Assembly: GCA_039111535.1 (NCBI GenBank) | Contig: JBCCIM010000011.1 | Location: 1-63,478 of the forward strand | Direction: 5' to 3' | DNA length: 63,478 nucleotides | DNA from: Bacteroidota bacterium | GTDB lineage: Bacteria > Bacteroidota > Rhodothermia > Rhodothermales > JAHQVL01 | In this document: piece by piece, positions 53,543-63,475 of the stretch | Layout: every line of letters begins with the position of its first letter | Position numbering within the stretch: position 1 is the stretch's first letter | Translations under genes and position numbers: made by a program | The notes under the pieces: model-generated | The model's database searches: none | Told to the model about the DNA's origin: nothing | What the model saw: the letters and a program-made list of their open reading frames with translations, nothing else

Positions 53543-56152
53543 TTATTCTTTGCCACCTTCAGCGGCTTCTGCTGGCGGTTTTTCTGCCGGCGGATCTTCA
53601 GATCCTTTGGCAGGCGCCTTTTTGCTAGCTGCTTTTTTGGATTTTGTTGCCTTTTTGGGCGGGGCAGCCTTGACCGTTTCGATGTGCAATTCCTGCGTTT
53701 CATCTTTGCCATCGTGGGTGATATTAATGGTATCACCGCTAGCCAGGTTGTTACCAAGGATGGCTTCTGCCATTGGATCCTCGATGTACTTCTGGATGGC
53801 TCGACGCAAGGGACGCGCACCAAATTTCGGATCGTATCCTTTCTCAACGAGGAAGTCTTTGGCAGACTGCGTGAGCTCAACTTCGATGCCGACACCGCGG
53901 GCGCGGGCAAAGAGGTCGTTGGCCATCAGGTCGATGATCTGATGGATGTGCTCTTTCTCGAGAGAGTGGAAAACGATAACATCGTCGATACGGTTGAGGA
54001 ATTCCGGATTGAACACGCGCTTGAGGGCGTCTTCAACGGTACTCTTCATGGCGGCATAGTTGAAGTCGTTGTCTCCCTGGGAGAAACCCATGCCTTTGCC
54101 GAGATTTTTGATGTCTCGTGCACCGATGTTGGATGTCATGATGATGATGGTATTCCGGAAGTCAACCCGCCGGCCCAAACCATCTGTAAGAATACCGTCG
54201 TCGAGCACTTGCAGCAGGATGTTGAATACATCCGGGTGTGCTTTTTCGATTTCGTCGAGCAGTACAACGGAGTAAGGCTTGCGGCGCACTTTTTCAGTGA
54301 GCTGGCCGCCTTCTTCGTACCCAACGTATCCCGGAGGCGCACCTACGAGCCGGCTCACGGAGAATTTCTCCATGTACTCACTCATGTCGATGCGAATAAG
54401 AGAATCTTGCGAGTCGAAGAGGTACTCTGTAAGTACTTTGGCGAGTTCGGTTTTACCAACCCCGGTAGGGCCGAGGAAAATGAACGAGCCAATTGGACGT
54501 TTGGGATCTTTGAGACCAGCCCGCGTACGGCGGATGGCTTTTGAGAGCTTGGTGATCGGCTCATCCTGGCCGATTACACGGCCTTTGAGCTCTTCTTCCA
54601 TAGCGAGCAGTTTCTCGCTTTCAGGCTCTGCAATTTTGTCCACAGGAATGCCAGTCATCATGGCGACCACTTCTGCAATGCTCTTGGCATTTACATCGTG
54701 GACTTCCGTTTCAGCCTTGCGCTCCCATTCTTTTTTGGAGACTTCGAGTTCTTCCTGCAGTTTTTTCTCTGTATCCCGCAGGCGGGCCGCTTCTTCAAAC
54801 CGCTGGCTTTTTACAACCCGGTTTTTCTCTTCGCGAACCTCCTCGATTTGCTCTTCAATTTTGACAATTTCTTTCGGGACACGGATGTTGGACAGGTGTA
54901 CCCGGGCGCCGGCTTCGTCCATGACGTCGATCGCTTTGTCCGGCAGAAATCTGTCGGTGATGTAGCGGTCGCTTAACTGGACGGCCAGTTCAATGCCTTC
55001 ATCGGAGTAGCGAACATTGTGGTGTTCTTCGTACTTCTCCTTGATGTTGTGGAGAATGTCGATGGTCTCTTCGAGGGAAGAGGGGTCGACAATAATTTTC
55101 TGAAAACGTCGATCGAGTGCACCGTCTTTCTCGATGTATTGGCGGTACTCGTCGAGGGTTGTTGCACCAACACACTGGATTTCTCCGCGTGCCAGGGCAG
55201 GTTTGAACATGTTGGATGCATCGAGGCTGCCTGAAGCACCGCCGGCGCCCACGATGGTGTGGAGCTCGTCGATGAACAGGATCACATCCGGACTTTTTTC
55301 GAGCTCATTCATTACCGCTTTCATGCGCTCCTCAAATTGCCCACGGTACTTGGTACCGGCAACGAGTGCTGCTAGGTCAAGGGTAACAATGCGCTTGTCA
55401 TACAATACCCGGCTAACCTTGCGCTGTACAATGCGCATGGCCAATCCTTCAGCGATGGCAGTTTTACCAACGCCGGGCTCACCAATGAGAACGGGATTGT
55501 TCTTTTTACGCCGGCTCAACACTTGTGCTACGCGCTCAATTTCGCGTTCACGTCCAACGATGGGGTCGAGCTTGCTTTCTTCAGCCAACTTGGTGAGATC
55601 CCGGCCGAAGTTATCTAATACTGGTGTTTTGCTCTTTTCCATTTTACTACGCTCTTTTCCGTATCCTGAGGACGAGAGGCCTCCCGCACGACTGCTACCC
55701 GAAGATGAAGCTTTACCGCTTATAATCGAGTCCAGCTCTGCACGAACGGCATCATAGGTGATCGAAAAGCCTTGTTGTAAGATCTGAGCAGCGATATTTT
55801 CGTCATCACGCAGGAGGCTAAGCAGCAGATGTTCGGTACCGATAACATCACTTTTATACAGCTTGGCTTCCAGGTACGTAATTTTTAAAACTTTCTCTGC
55901 CTGTTTTGTTAATGGGATGTTGCCGACAGTCAAGGTGCCGCCAGTGCTGCGCACGGTGTCCTCTATAGCCTTTTTCAGCTTAAAGAGATCACAGCCCAGA
56001 TTCCGGAGAATCTTTACAGCAATGCCTTCACCTTCTCGAATGATACCTAGGAGTAAATGCTCTGTACCTATGTAGTCGTGACCGAGACGAATTGCTTCTT
56101 CTCGACTGTATGAGATTACGTCACGTACACGGTTTGAGAAATTCCCTTCCAT
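53543..56152 (-). CDS. clpC: ClpC-type AAA+ chaperone subunit of Clp protease
   Basis: The 869-residue protein has two N-terminal Clp repeat domains ([20 protein letters not shown] near 17 and [20 protein letters not shown] near 93), AAA domain 1 with [13 protein letters not shown], a middle domain with the UVR-like motif [18 protein letters not shown] near 470, and AAA domain 2 with [14 protein letters not shown]. The C-terminal ~45 residues form a Lys/Ala/Pro-rich tail absent from most ClpC proteins. It unfolds proteins for ClpP. The gene is single in the window; clpP is not adjacent. Confidence 0.96.
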   Translation of the reverse strand: MEGNFSNRVRDVISYSREEAIRLGHDYIGTEHLLLGIIREGEGIAVKILRNLGCDLFKLKKAIEDTVRSTGGTLTVGNIPLTKQAEKVLKITYLEAKLYKSDVIGTEHLLLSLLRDDENIAAQILQQGFSITYDAVRAELDSIISGKASSSGSSRAGGLSSSGYGKERSKMEKSKTPVLDNFGRDLTKLAEESKLDPIVGREREIERVAQVLSRRKKNNPVLIGEPGVGKTAIAEGLAMRIVQRKVSRVLYDKRIVTLDLAALVAGTKYRGQFEERMKAVMNELEKSPDVILFIDELHTIVGAGGASGSLDASNMFKPALARGEIQCVGATTLDEYRQYIEKDGALDRRFQKIIVDPSSLEETIDILHNIKEKYEEHHNVRYSDEGIELAVQLSDRYITDRFLPDKAIDVMDEAGARVHLSNIRVPKEIVKIEEQIEEVREEKNRVVKSQRFEEAARLRDTEKKLQEELEVSKKEWERKAETEVHDVNAKSIAEVVAMMTGIPVDKIAEPESEKLLAMEEELKGRVIGQDEPITKLSKAIRRTRAGLKDPKRPIGSFIFLGPTGVGKTELAKVLTEYLFDSQDSLIRIDMSEYMEKFSVSRLVGAPPGYVGYEEGGQLTEKVRRKPYSVVLLDEIEKAHPDVFNILLQVLDDGILTDGLGRRVDFRNTIIIMTSNIGARDIKNLGKGMGFSQGDNDFNYAAMKSTVEDALKRVFNPEFLNRIDDVIVFHSLEKEHIHQIIDLMANDLFARARGVGIEVELTQSAKDFLVEKGYDPKFGARPLRRAIQKYIEDPMAEAILGNNLASGDTINITHDGKDETQELHIETVKAAPPKKATKSKKAASKKAPAKGSEDPPAEKPPAEAAEGGKE

Positions 56153-56451
56153 GCCTTACACGTTCTAAGCGAATGGGTGCCCCGGTTTACGGGCTCGTTA
56201 AAAAAAGCAATAAATGCTGTCTGGCTGGAGTACTTTTTAAGAACAGTTCGATCAACAGCGTGGCCCTGAACAAGACCCATACAGGCCTGCAAATTGATTG
56301 AAGCAGAACAGTATTAATGTTAACCGAACCTTACGTAGGCTGTTCCTTACCCTGGGGAAAGATAAAGCCTTTTTCCTAGCCAACTTCCAGGAGCAGCAGC
56401 AGCCAGCACCAAAGCGGTGCGATCAGGTTTTAAAAACCGCGTCTGATGGGA

Positions 56452-56811
56452 TTATGCAGCGAAACTAGAGCCACATCCACAGGTCGAGGCTGCATTCGGA
56501 TTTTCAAACGTAAATCCTCTTGCATTTAGTCCGTCCTGGTAATCAATGGTTGTACCATGCAGGTACAGGCCATGACGCTTGTCGATGTACAAAATGATGT
56601 CATCAAGCCTGAATTCCAGGTCCTGTTCTCTCATTTTGTCAAAGCCAAGAATGTAGCTCATGCCGGAGCAGCCACCTCCTCGAACGCCAACACGCAGACC
56701 GAAGCCATCAGGAATCGACTTAGATTCCATAATTTTCCTGACTTCTTCTGATGCACGTTGACTTAATAATACAGGTGCATTGGAGCGTTCAATCGTTACA
56801 GACTCTGGCAT
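56452..56811 (-). CDS. A-type iron-sulfur carrier (IscA/ErpA family)
   Basis: The 119-residue protein binds and delivers Fe-S clusters. The three conserved cysteines are Cys48 in RGGGCSGM and Cys111/Cys113 in STCGCGSSF. The N-terminal LSQRASEEVRKIM and LRVGVRGGGCSGMSY match the family. Which of the IscA, SufA or ErpA roles it plays cannot be told without the rest of the assembly genes, which are not here. Confidence 0.95.
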   Translation of the reverse strand: MPESVTIERSNAPVLLSQRASEEVRKIMESKSIPDGFGLRVGVRGGGCSGMSYILGFDKMREQDLEFRLDDIILYIDKRHGLYLHGTTIDYQDGLNARGFTFENPNAASTCGCGSSFAA

Positions 56812-57064
56812 TATTTCGCGAGTTGTTTACTAGTTGAAGTAGTACAGCAAAAATCCGCTTTGGGGTAGTTCTAGATCCAACGGGAATTTACAAGTTGCTG
56901 TTCCCCAAAAAACACTGTTGTCGAAAGGCCACTCTCGGGCATAGTCCAAAGAACAAGGTTCAAGCCGCTTACCTGAAAACAACGCTGCTAGAACGCTTCA
57001 TGCCTCTGGTAATCGGCAATATGTGATTTTTCTTGAGTCAACATAGACCATGCCCGATCACGAC

Positions 57065-58822
57065 TTATCGCAATTGGCGTGCGAGGATAACGGGTTGCTT
57101 TATCTGTTGCGTCGTTCCGGCCGAGACGTCCAGCAGGTTTACTACAACAATGTATACGCCAACTGGCAGGAGACTTCCGCCATCTGACGCCCCATCCCAG
57201 AATCGTATTTCGCGCTGTTGAAACAGGGTTGTTTCTACCAGCGTCCGTACCTGACGGCCGGCCAAATCGAAGACTTTTATGCCGCCTGCCTGGGAAGCTT
57301 TTTCTGTCTGAATCGCAATGGTCAACACGTCATTAACCCCATCACCATCGGGTGAAAACAGGGCGGGGTTGATAATCAGTTGCCCGTTTGTTTCTGTCTC
57401 CTCTGTGATTTGGCGCAGGGAATTTTCCCGGCCTGGCGTGCCTCCCGAACCCGTTACAGCGCTGCTCCAGTTTGACGGGAGGGCGGTTGCCGCGTCTTGA
57501 CGCCTGCGCTCCAGTGCCCGCCCCCGGGTCTCTTCGAGGAGTGGATGATGCCACGCCGGATCGTACACGAGGTCATCCACGACGAGGCTGTCACCCACCA
57601 CCAGACCCACGCGGTCTCCTTCATTTCGAAGCCCGAGTGATGCTGCGTCTACCGGAAGTAAAAGTGGTGATGTGGTTTGCAATCCAGGAAATGCGTCTTC
57701 AAAGACTTCAAGGTCCTGCCTGGTTTTGCCGGGCGCGTATAAAATTGCAAAGCTACCCGCTACCATGACGGGGAGGGGCGGTGTTGCCCTGCGTGTATCT
57801 GCTTCACCTCGATCGTCAGCTTCGCCGGCCAACGCAAGGTGCCGCAAAGACAGCAGATGCTCTGAGGCGTTAAACACTTCGACATATTCGGGTTGATCGG
57901 GCAGGTTGTCATACGGATCTGCGCGTGGTGCAAACATAACCTCGTTGATCAGGAGTTCGCCGGCAACTGGCAGTCTGGCAATCGGGTGTTGCTGCCGGGG
58001 CCCGGTATTTCCTGTCAAATCTGATATCCCATCGTAGCGCAGCGCGTTGGCTGGAACCGCATTGCCAAAGGTTAAGGAAAACGTGCTTACATCGATGGGC
58101 GTGATTGTCCATGGAGATTGATCACCTGCTTGAAACTGGGTGAGGTGGAGGGCTGTGAAGTCTATTTGCTCATTCCAAAACAGGGTGAGTGTTTTCGGGG
58201 TGGTCCGCTCTGCCAGTAAAAGAAAGGGCGGTGTGCGGTCGGGATTGAAAATGCTGTTTTGGTATCCCGGGCTTGCACCCTGTTGCGCTACCGAGCTTCC
58301 CCAGTTGAATGCCGCCGCCGGCCCCAAAGGATCAATTCGCTCCAGCGAAACCCGTTGGCCGCCCCAGTCTGGCAAATACGATACAGCATCGATCATTGCT
58401 GCGCCGGCGTACAGGGTGACGGTGTCGCCGCTGTTGTTCAGCGCTGGCCAGGAGGAAGGTTCAAGCAACAGGTTTTCCTGTGCCAACGCGGCCGGCAATG
58501 CAAAAGTCTGCTTTAACAGCATCGTGTCTCGTGCAATCACCGCAAATTGTTCAGGGGGGAGGAGCGCGTCTCCATCACAGAGCACAACGGGCTCGTCGCG
58601 GCTATCAGCAATCGACAAAGTGCACAGGTTCAGTAATGCAGTTGACCTGTTAAAAACCTCGACAAACTCTAGCCTGGAATCGGCTGGCGCATAGTGAATT
58701 TCGTTGATGACCAGATCACCCGGATCGTGGTATTGCTGCGTTGCCGGCAGCGCGTTGCCGGGTAATAGCAGCCCTTGTAAGACCAGCGTAGTGGCTTGAA
58801 GCAGGAATAACGTTGATGGCAT
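57065..58822 (-). CDS. secreted lamin-tail-domain protein
   Basis: The 585-residue protein has a signal peptide (about 1-26) and two lamin-tail domains: one near residue 33 (DLVINEIHYAPADSRLEFVE) and one near 290 (GELLINEVMFAPR). Strand-rich repeats lie between and after. The C-terminal ~90 residues resemble the FlgD-like/CHU_C surface-sorting type (SPDGDGVNDVLTIAIQ, IKVFDLAGRQVRTLVET, LPVGVYIVVV), a second kind of type IX-linked end. Lamin-tail domains in bacterial surface proteins are thought to mediate binding, but no partner is known here. Confidence 0.8.
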   Translation of the reverse strand: MPSTLFLLQATTLVLQGLLLPGNALPATQQYHDPGDLVINEIHYAPADSRLEFVEVFNRSTALLNLCTLSIADSRDEPVVLCDGDALLPPEQFAVIARDTMLLKQTFALPAALAQENLLLEPSSWPALNNSGDTVTLYAGAAMIDAVSYLPDWGGQRVSLERIDPLGPAAAFNWGSSVAQQGASPGYQNSIFNPDRTPPFLLLAERTTPKTLTLFWNEQIDFTALHLTQFQAGDQSPWTITPIDVSTFSLTFGNAVPANALRYDGISDLTGNTGPRQQHPIARLPVAGELLINEVMFAPRADPYDNLPDQPEYVEVFNASEHLLSLRHLALAGEADDRGEADTRRATPPLPVMVAGSFAILYAPGKTRQDLEVFEDAFPGLQTTSPLLLPVDAASLGLRNEGDRVGLVVGDSLVVDDLVYDPAWHHPLLEETRGRALERRRQDAATALPSNWSSAVTGSGGTPGRENSLRQITEETETNGQLIINPALFSPDGDGVNDVLTIAIQTEKASQAGGIKVFDLAGRQVRTLVETTLFQQREIRFWDGASDGGSLLPVGVYIVVVNLLDVSAGTTQQIKQPVILARQLR

Positions 58823-58899
58823 GGGGCAAACCGTTGCGTACTACAGGTACTCCTATAGACGCAGTTGAGCCGGCCGGCATACCCTCTTTTTTCGCTCCT

Positions 58900-60105
58900 T
58901 TAAACGCCGAGCGGATCGCTATTTACGTGGCTGATCAGCACACGCGTCATCAGTTCGATGGCGGGCACGATGGCTGACTCATCTACATCGAAGTGGGCAT
59001 CATGCAGCGGATAAGAGGTTGCCGGGCTATTCGACGTACCCACCCGGATCATGGCGCCGGGGATAATTTGCTGGAAGTTGGCGAAGTCTTCGCCGCCCAT
59101 GCTGGGTCGCGGGATGTGGTACAGGGCTGCTTTGCCGTTGTGGGTCACAATATTCTCAATGAGATGATCAACCAGGCGGGCGTCGTTGATGACCGGCGGG
59201 AGGCCGACATCAAACTTTACATCAGCTGATGCCCCGGAGGTCTGGCAAACGGCTGCTGCCGTTGCGCGAATCATGTCCTGCATCCTATGCAGCGTTTCCA
59301 TGGTGGTACACCGCACCGTGCCGCCAAATTCTACGAGCGACGGGACCACGTTGTAAGCTTCGCCGGCAAAGAAGCGGCAAATGGTTAAAATGGTTGCATC
59401 CCGCGGATCCGTAAAACGGCCCGCCAACTGGTACAACTGGTTGGCAATTTGCGTTGCCGTCCACACGGTGTCGATGGCCTCATGGGGGCGGGCGGAGTGG
59501 CCCGTACTCGGGCTTGAGATTTCAACTTTGAATCGTGCTGCAGCAGCGGTGAACGCGCCTTTTTTTACGCCAAATTGCCCTGTGGGCAGCGTAGGGTCGA
59601 CATGGACGGCATAGGCAGCTTCGAGTCCGTCCAATACCCCGTCTTTGATCATTTCGGGTGCGCCCGACGGGTTGCCTTCTTCGTTGGGCTGGAAAAACAC
59701 GCGAATGGTGCCGGCAAACTGGTCACGGTGCGCATGTAGCATCAAGGCAATGCCAATGGCGATGGTGGTGTGCACGTCGTGGCCGCAGAGATGGGCGACA
59801 CCGGGATGTTTTGAAGCATAAGGGGTGTTCTTGGCGTCCTGGATAGGGAGGGCGTCTATATCTGCGCGGTAGCCGATGGTGCGGCCTGTGCCATCTGCAA
59901 GGCCTTCGATGTCGACATACGAACCCGTTTTAGCAATCGGACCTACAACCTGCAGGCCGCGATCCGTGAGGAGTTGCCTGATGTGGCGCGCCGTTTCAAA
60001 TTCCTGGAATCCAATCTCCGGATACTGGTGCAGGTGCTGCCGGCACGTGAGGAGAAAGGATTCAAAATCAACGGGGGGTGCCAGTTCACGTAACGTTGCT
60101 TTCAT
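58900..60105 (-). CDS. M20-family amidohydrolase
   Basis: The 401-residue enzyme belongs to the M20D group (aminoacylase/hippurate-hydrolase-like), which cleaves N-acyl or amide bonds. Metal-site motifs are seen in HLCGHDVHTTIAIG, FFQPNEEGNPSGAPEM and SMGGEDFANF; substrate arginine/histidine segments GYRADIDALPIQ and STGHSARPHE are present. I start it at the ATG at 60105, with AAGGTGA upstream, over a GTG six codons earlier. The substrate is unknown. It stands alone. Confidence 0.93.
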   Translation of the reverse strand: MKATLRELAPPVDFESFLLTCRQHLHQYPEIGFQEFETARHIRQLLTDRGLQVVGPIAKTGSYVDIEGLADGTGRTIGYRADIDALPIQDAKNTPYASKHPGVAHLCGHDVHTTIAIGIALMLHAHRDQFAGTIRVFFQPNEEGNPSGAPEMIKDGVLDGLEAAYAVHVDPTLPTGQFGVKKGAFTAAAARFKVEISSPSTGHSARPHEAIDTVWTATQIANQLYQLAGRFTDPRDATILTICRFFAGEAYNVVPSLVEFGGTVRCTTMETLHRMQDMIRATAAAVCQTSGASADVKFDVGLPPVINDARLVDHLIENIVTHNGKAALYHIPRPSMGGEDFANFQQIIPGAMIRVGTSNSPATSYPLHDAHFDVDESAIVPAIELMTRVLISHVNSDPLGV

Positions 60106-60165
60106 ATGGTCACCTTGCTTCACGCGTTCGCCGCCTCCAATTGTGTCCCGCCGCTTTTCCTGATG

Positions 60166-60954
60166 CTATCCGCGCTCCGGGAAAAGTTCGTGGAAACGCT
60201 TGATCATGGCCAACGCTTCTTTATGTAGATCATCCTTGCGATGGGCTGCTGATATAAATTTATCGAGCACGGCGTGCATCACGCTGGATTGTTCTTTTTC
60301 AGACAGATGCGCGAGGTCCCAGTAGGCCTGCGCTTTAGACATAACATCGTCCAACGACTCCGGGTCTTCAAAAATGGCGTCGTTTTCCAGGAGGGGTCTC
60401 GAAAAGAGGGCAAAGGCTTCGGGAATGTCCAACTGGTCGGGGCCGTAGTGGGCGACACCGTTTGTTGCTGCGGGCGCTGCACCTGCGCCGGCATCTGCAT
60501 GCAGCGATTTGGAGGGCGTAACAGCTTGCCGCTGTGTGCCTTCCGCCAACGCTTCCCATTGCTCTTCCATGGATGCAACCAGCACGGGAAACTGAACCAG
60601 GTCGTCGCGCTCGGGGTGGGGGCCAAGCAGGCTTTCCTGCAGCTGTTTGAAGTTGTTCTCTTTAGCATCCGGCGCCAGACAACAGTAATCCCATAAAATA
60701 CTCGCTGTCTCGAAGATATCGAGCAGCAGCGTCATGTCGTCAATATTGGCGGGGGTTACATCGTCTGAAAATCCTGCGTCCAGTTCGATCTGGTAATGCG
60801 CGAGGATGGGCTGGATGAATTGCTGAAGTTTTGGATACTGGATCCCGGATTTGCCGGACCGGTACAGCTCGAGGGTAATACGTACAGATTCGAGGGCAAC
60901 TGGTGATGACGGGGAGTTTCCATAATTCATATATGGATCTTCAGGTTGCGTCAT
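60166..60954 (-). CDS. uncharacterised protein coupled to the VWA envelope gene
   Basis: The 262-residue protein starts at the ATG at 60954, which overlaps the stop codon of the upstream VWA gene by 4 bases. It looks soluble and mostly helical, with DIFETASILWDYCCLAP near 75 and a basic C-terminal helix (HRKDDLHKEALAMIKRF). It has a low-complexity Ala/Gly segment in the middle. I do not recognise the family. The tight coupling suggests a partner of the membrane VWA protein. Confidence 0.6.
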   Translation of the reverse strand: MTQPEDPYMNYGNSPSSPVALESVRITLELYRSGKSGIQYPKLQQFIQPILAHYQIELDAGFSDDVTPANIDDMTLLLDIFETASILWDYCCLAPDAKENNFKQLQESLLGPHPERDDLVQFPVLVASMEEQWEALAEGTQRQAVTPSKSLHADAGAGAAPAATNGVAHYGPDQLDIPEAFALFSRPLLENDAIFEDPESLDDVMSKAQAYWDLAHLSEKEQSSVMHAVLDKFISAAHRKDDLHKEALAMIKRFHELFPERG

Positions 60955-63110
60955 ACCATACCACTCCGTTTGCGAATGAGCCATTCGACAGTTAACAATA
61001 CCAGAATAATAACAAAGAAGAAGTAGCGCTGCCACAACTCAGATTCAACGCGCTCTTCGAATATAACCGGCATAAACGTCTCAGTCTCTGCTAAGTGCCG
61101 GGTAAGGGCTGCCGGCGTATCTTTTTCGAACACTTCGCCGCCAGAGCGTTGTGCAATCTGGTACATCAGCTGGCTGTTTGCGCGGGTTTCTTTGAACTCC
61201 AGCGTGAGCGCGCCAACGGCAAAAGAGCCGGCATCGGTTCCGAGCACCACATCATTCTGTCGGGCACTGACCGTGTAATCGTAGGTCCCTTCGGGCAGCG
61301 CGCCGATGTCGAGGACATAGCGGCCGTTGCCGATAGGCTCCATGCTGTAAGGATACCGGATGCTATCTGCCTGGGTTACCTCTATTTCTATCGCTGCGCC
61401 GTCGACCGGGTTCAGACTTTCGTCATAAACCTGCCCATCAAATTGAATGGACGCACCGCCGGCAAACAGGTCTTCCACCGGCGCAACGCGTACGGGGCGG
61501 TCGTCTTCTTTGGTGGTGATCCACTGGAGGGTGTTGGAGAAGAGGTTGGTCCAGAGCGGGGCGGCCGACTGCAGGTCGTCGGGCAGGTTTTTCCACCGCC
61601 AGGTGCCGGCGCCAAGTAGTGCAGCTGTTCGGTGGCGGTTCTGATTACGGATCACCAGGATCGGATCATCCAACTGGATGCCGCGGACCTGGTGCGTTGC
61701 GAGGATGCGTGCATCAGGCGCTGCCTGCCAGCGGGAGTCATTAAAAATAAGCGGGGGCAGGGTTAGCCAGAGGTCTGCTGGCGTATCTGCTTGTTGCAGG
61801 ATCGGATGTTGCGTGCCTTCGGCTGTTGGCGTGAGGGTGCTTTCTACAAAATTGGTGCGCAGTGTGCGGGGCTGGACGGGGAGGACGTTGGCAAACATCT
61901 TTCGCAAAGTGCCGAGATCTGTTTGCCGGCTAAGCAAGAAAAACGCAGGCAGGCCGGCTTCAATGCTTTGGGCCAGTTGCTCAACCACGGCTGCATTGGC
62001 AAAGCGGCCAGGGAATCCTGCAAGAATGACGGCGTCGTAATCGCTGAGGCTGTCTGGCAATTCAGGATTGTAAAAGGTGTTGCGCGATTTCTGTACGAAG
62101 GCAGAGACTTCGATGTCGGGGTCCTCTGCCAGCAATTGCTGCAAGGCTGCTACGTCTGGCTCCGGTGCGGCCGCAAAAAGCAGGATGCGCTTCTTGTTTT
62201 CGAGCACGCGGACCGCAAAAGAAGCCGCGTTGTTTTTAAAGGTCGCTTCCCCTTCAACCCGCGTGACGGCAATGGTATACCGGTGCAGGCCTTCTTCTTC
62301 AGGCGTGTGAAACAGGTCCACCGGAATCTCAGCATTGCCGGCGGGGAGATCTATGTTGGCCTGGTTGAGCAACGTGCCGTTTTCAAAAAGAGAAACAGAG
62401 ACGCGCTCGCCGCCAAAACCTTCCGTTAAGATGCCCACCTGCACGGGCAACTCATCATCGACATAAGCAATATCATTTGTAGCAATGCGCCGCACCTGTA
62501 CGTCGCGCCGACGCGTAGTATCGCCAACCACTACCGTGTGAATCGGCACCGGGTACCGTTCTGCCAGGTACACCGGGTTGCGGCCGGTATTGTACTGTCC
62601 GTCTGAAATGAGCAGTACGCCCTGCAAGTTTTCATCTTTGTACTGTTCACGCACATGCGCCAGGGCAAGGGCAACGTTGGTGCGCTCGCCGTCAAAAGCA
62701 AGAGAGTCGGCTTCGTTGTTGTTGAGCTGCGCGATGTCACCACTAAATCGGAAATACCGTACGCTTCCGTCCACGTTTTCTGCCGCATACCGCCGCACCG
62801 TCGCCCGCGTTTGCTCACTGATGCGCAGGGTATCCGTTTCTTCTTCAATCGCAATTTCAAGGCTCTGGCTGTCATCGATCAACACAGCCAGCAGCGGTGG
62901 CTGCTCAGTGCTGATGATGTTTTCCAGGATCGGTTTAAAGAGCAGGAAAAGCACAAGGCAAAGCGTGAGGGTCCGCAATGCGGTGAGGCCGTAGCGCTTG
63001 GCCGGCGAAAGGGTCGGGACGGTGTTTTGGTAAACCCAGTACCCGAGTCCGATGGCTACGAGTACGCATGGGATGAGGAAAAGAGGAGAAATGCCAAACG
63101 AAAGGCTCAT
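60951..63110 (-). CDS. VWA-domain membrane protein
   Basis: This 719-residue protein has two N-terminal membrane segments (about 8-26 and 42-62), a von Willebrand A-like domain with the metal motif D-x-S-x-S at 79-83 (LIDDSQSLEI), and further parts with strand-rich Ig-like repeats. A C-terminal membrane segment (about 692-711) is followed by a basic tail (IRKRSGMV). The layout resembles Bacteroidota envelope proteins that sit beside BatA/BatB-type genes. Function is unknown. It leads a two-gene operon with the gene at 60166-60954. Confidence 0.8.
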   Translation of the reverse strand: MSLSFGISPLFLIPCVLVAIGLGYWVYQNTVPTLSPAKRYGLTALRTLTLCLVLFLLFKPILENIISTEQPPLLAVLIDDSQSLEIAIEEETDTLRISEQTRATVRRYAAENVDGSVRYFRFSGDIAQLNNNEADSLAFDGERTNVALALAHVREQYKDENLQGVLLISDGQYNTGRNPVYLAERYPVPIHTVVVGDTTRRRDVQVRRIATNDIAYVDDELPVQVGILTEGFGGERVSVSLFENGTLLNQANIDLPAGNAEIPVDLFHTPEEEGLHRYTIAVTRVEGEATFKNNAASFAVRVLENKKRILLFAAAPEPDVAALQQLLAEDPDIEVSAFVQKSRNTFYNPELPDSLSDYDAVILAGFPGRFANAAVVEQLAQSIEAGLPAFFLLSRQTDLGTLRKMFANVLPVQPRTLRTNFVESTLTPTAEGTQHPILQQADTPADLWLTLPPLIFNDSRWQAAPDARILATHQVRGIQLDDPILVIRNQNRHRTAALLGAGTWRWKNLPDDLQSAAPLWTNLFSNTLQWITTKEDDRPVRVAPVEDLFAGGASIQFDGQVYDESLNPVDGAAIEIEVTQADSIRYPYSMEPIGNGRYVLDIGALPEGTYDYTVSARQNDVVLGTDAGSFAVGALTLEFKETRANSQLMYQIAQRSGGEVFEKDTPAALTRHLAETETFMPVIFEERVESELWQRYFFFVIILVLLTVEWLIRKRSGMV

Positions 63111-63219
63111 ACCCGATAGTTTGCCTGCAGGTCAAGGGGATTATACGGCTGCGCCGGCTTTTTGCGCCGGCGATAGATCTACGAACGGGTTTTAAGCCCG
63201 CAGGTTGCAGAAAACTGGT

Positions 63220-63249
63220 TTAAGGTTGCGGGTTGAAGGTTTAAGGTTG
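63220..63249 (+). repeat. direct repeat GGTTTAAGGTTG
   Basis: Two copies of GGTTTAAGGTTG, at about 63220-63231 and 63238-63249, are separated by six bases (CGGGTTGAA-like), giving a low-complexity G/T-rich array. It is intergenic and has no coding explanation. Confidence 0.6.
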
Positions 63250-63412
63250 GCTGGCGGAAGTATGCAGTGACCTCTTCTATGTCATAGTATGTTGGAAATG
63301 CGCAGAATCTCTGTAGGAATTGCAGGTCCTTGAATATCGAACATCGAACCAGGGGTGTTCAGAAAAATCTATTGATCCTCTGCGCTGGGATATTCCATAA
63401 AATAAAACGCGC

Positions 63413-63475
63413 GCTTTTATCTCCTTTCGCACAGGTCCTCCTGAATTTTATTCAGGAAAACGCTCCGATAAAAGC
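63413..63475. other. nested inverted repeats at the window edge
   Basis: Outer arms GCTTTTATC (63413-63421) and GATAAAAGC (63467-63475) enclose a perfect inner hairpin, TCCTGAAT-TTT-ATTCAGGA (63439-63457). This two-level fold resembles a structured RNA element. It could belong to a transcript reading towards the VWA gene on the minus strand or to a plus-strand unit beyond the window. I do not recognise a known riboswitch class. Confidence 0.45.

Noticed and set aside
53540-54544. 334-codon frame antisense to clpC
   Set aside because: It is the complement of a strongly conserved gene and shows no domain of its own; it is a codon-bias shadow.
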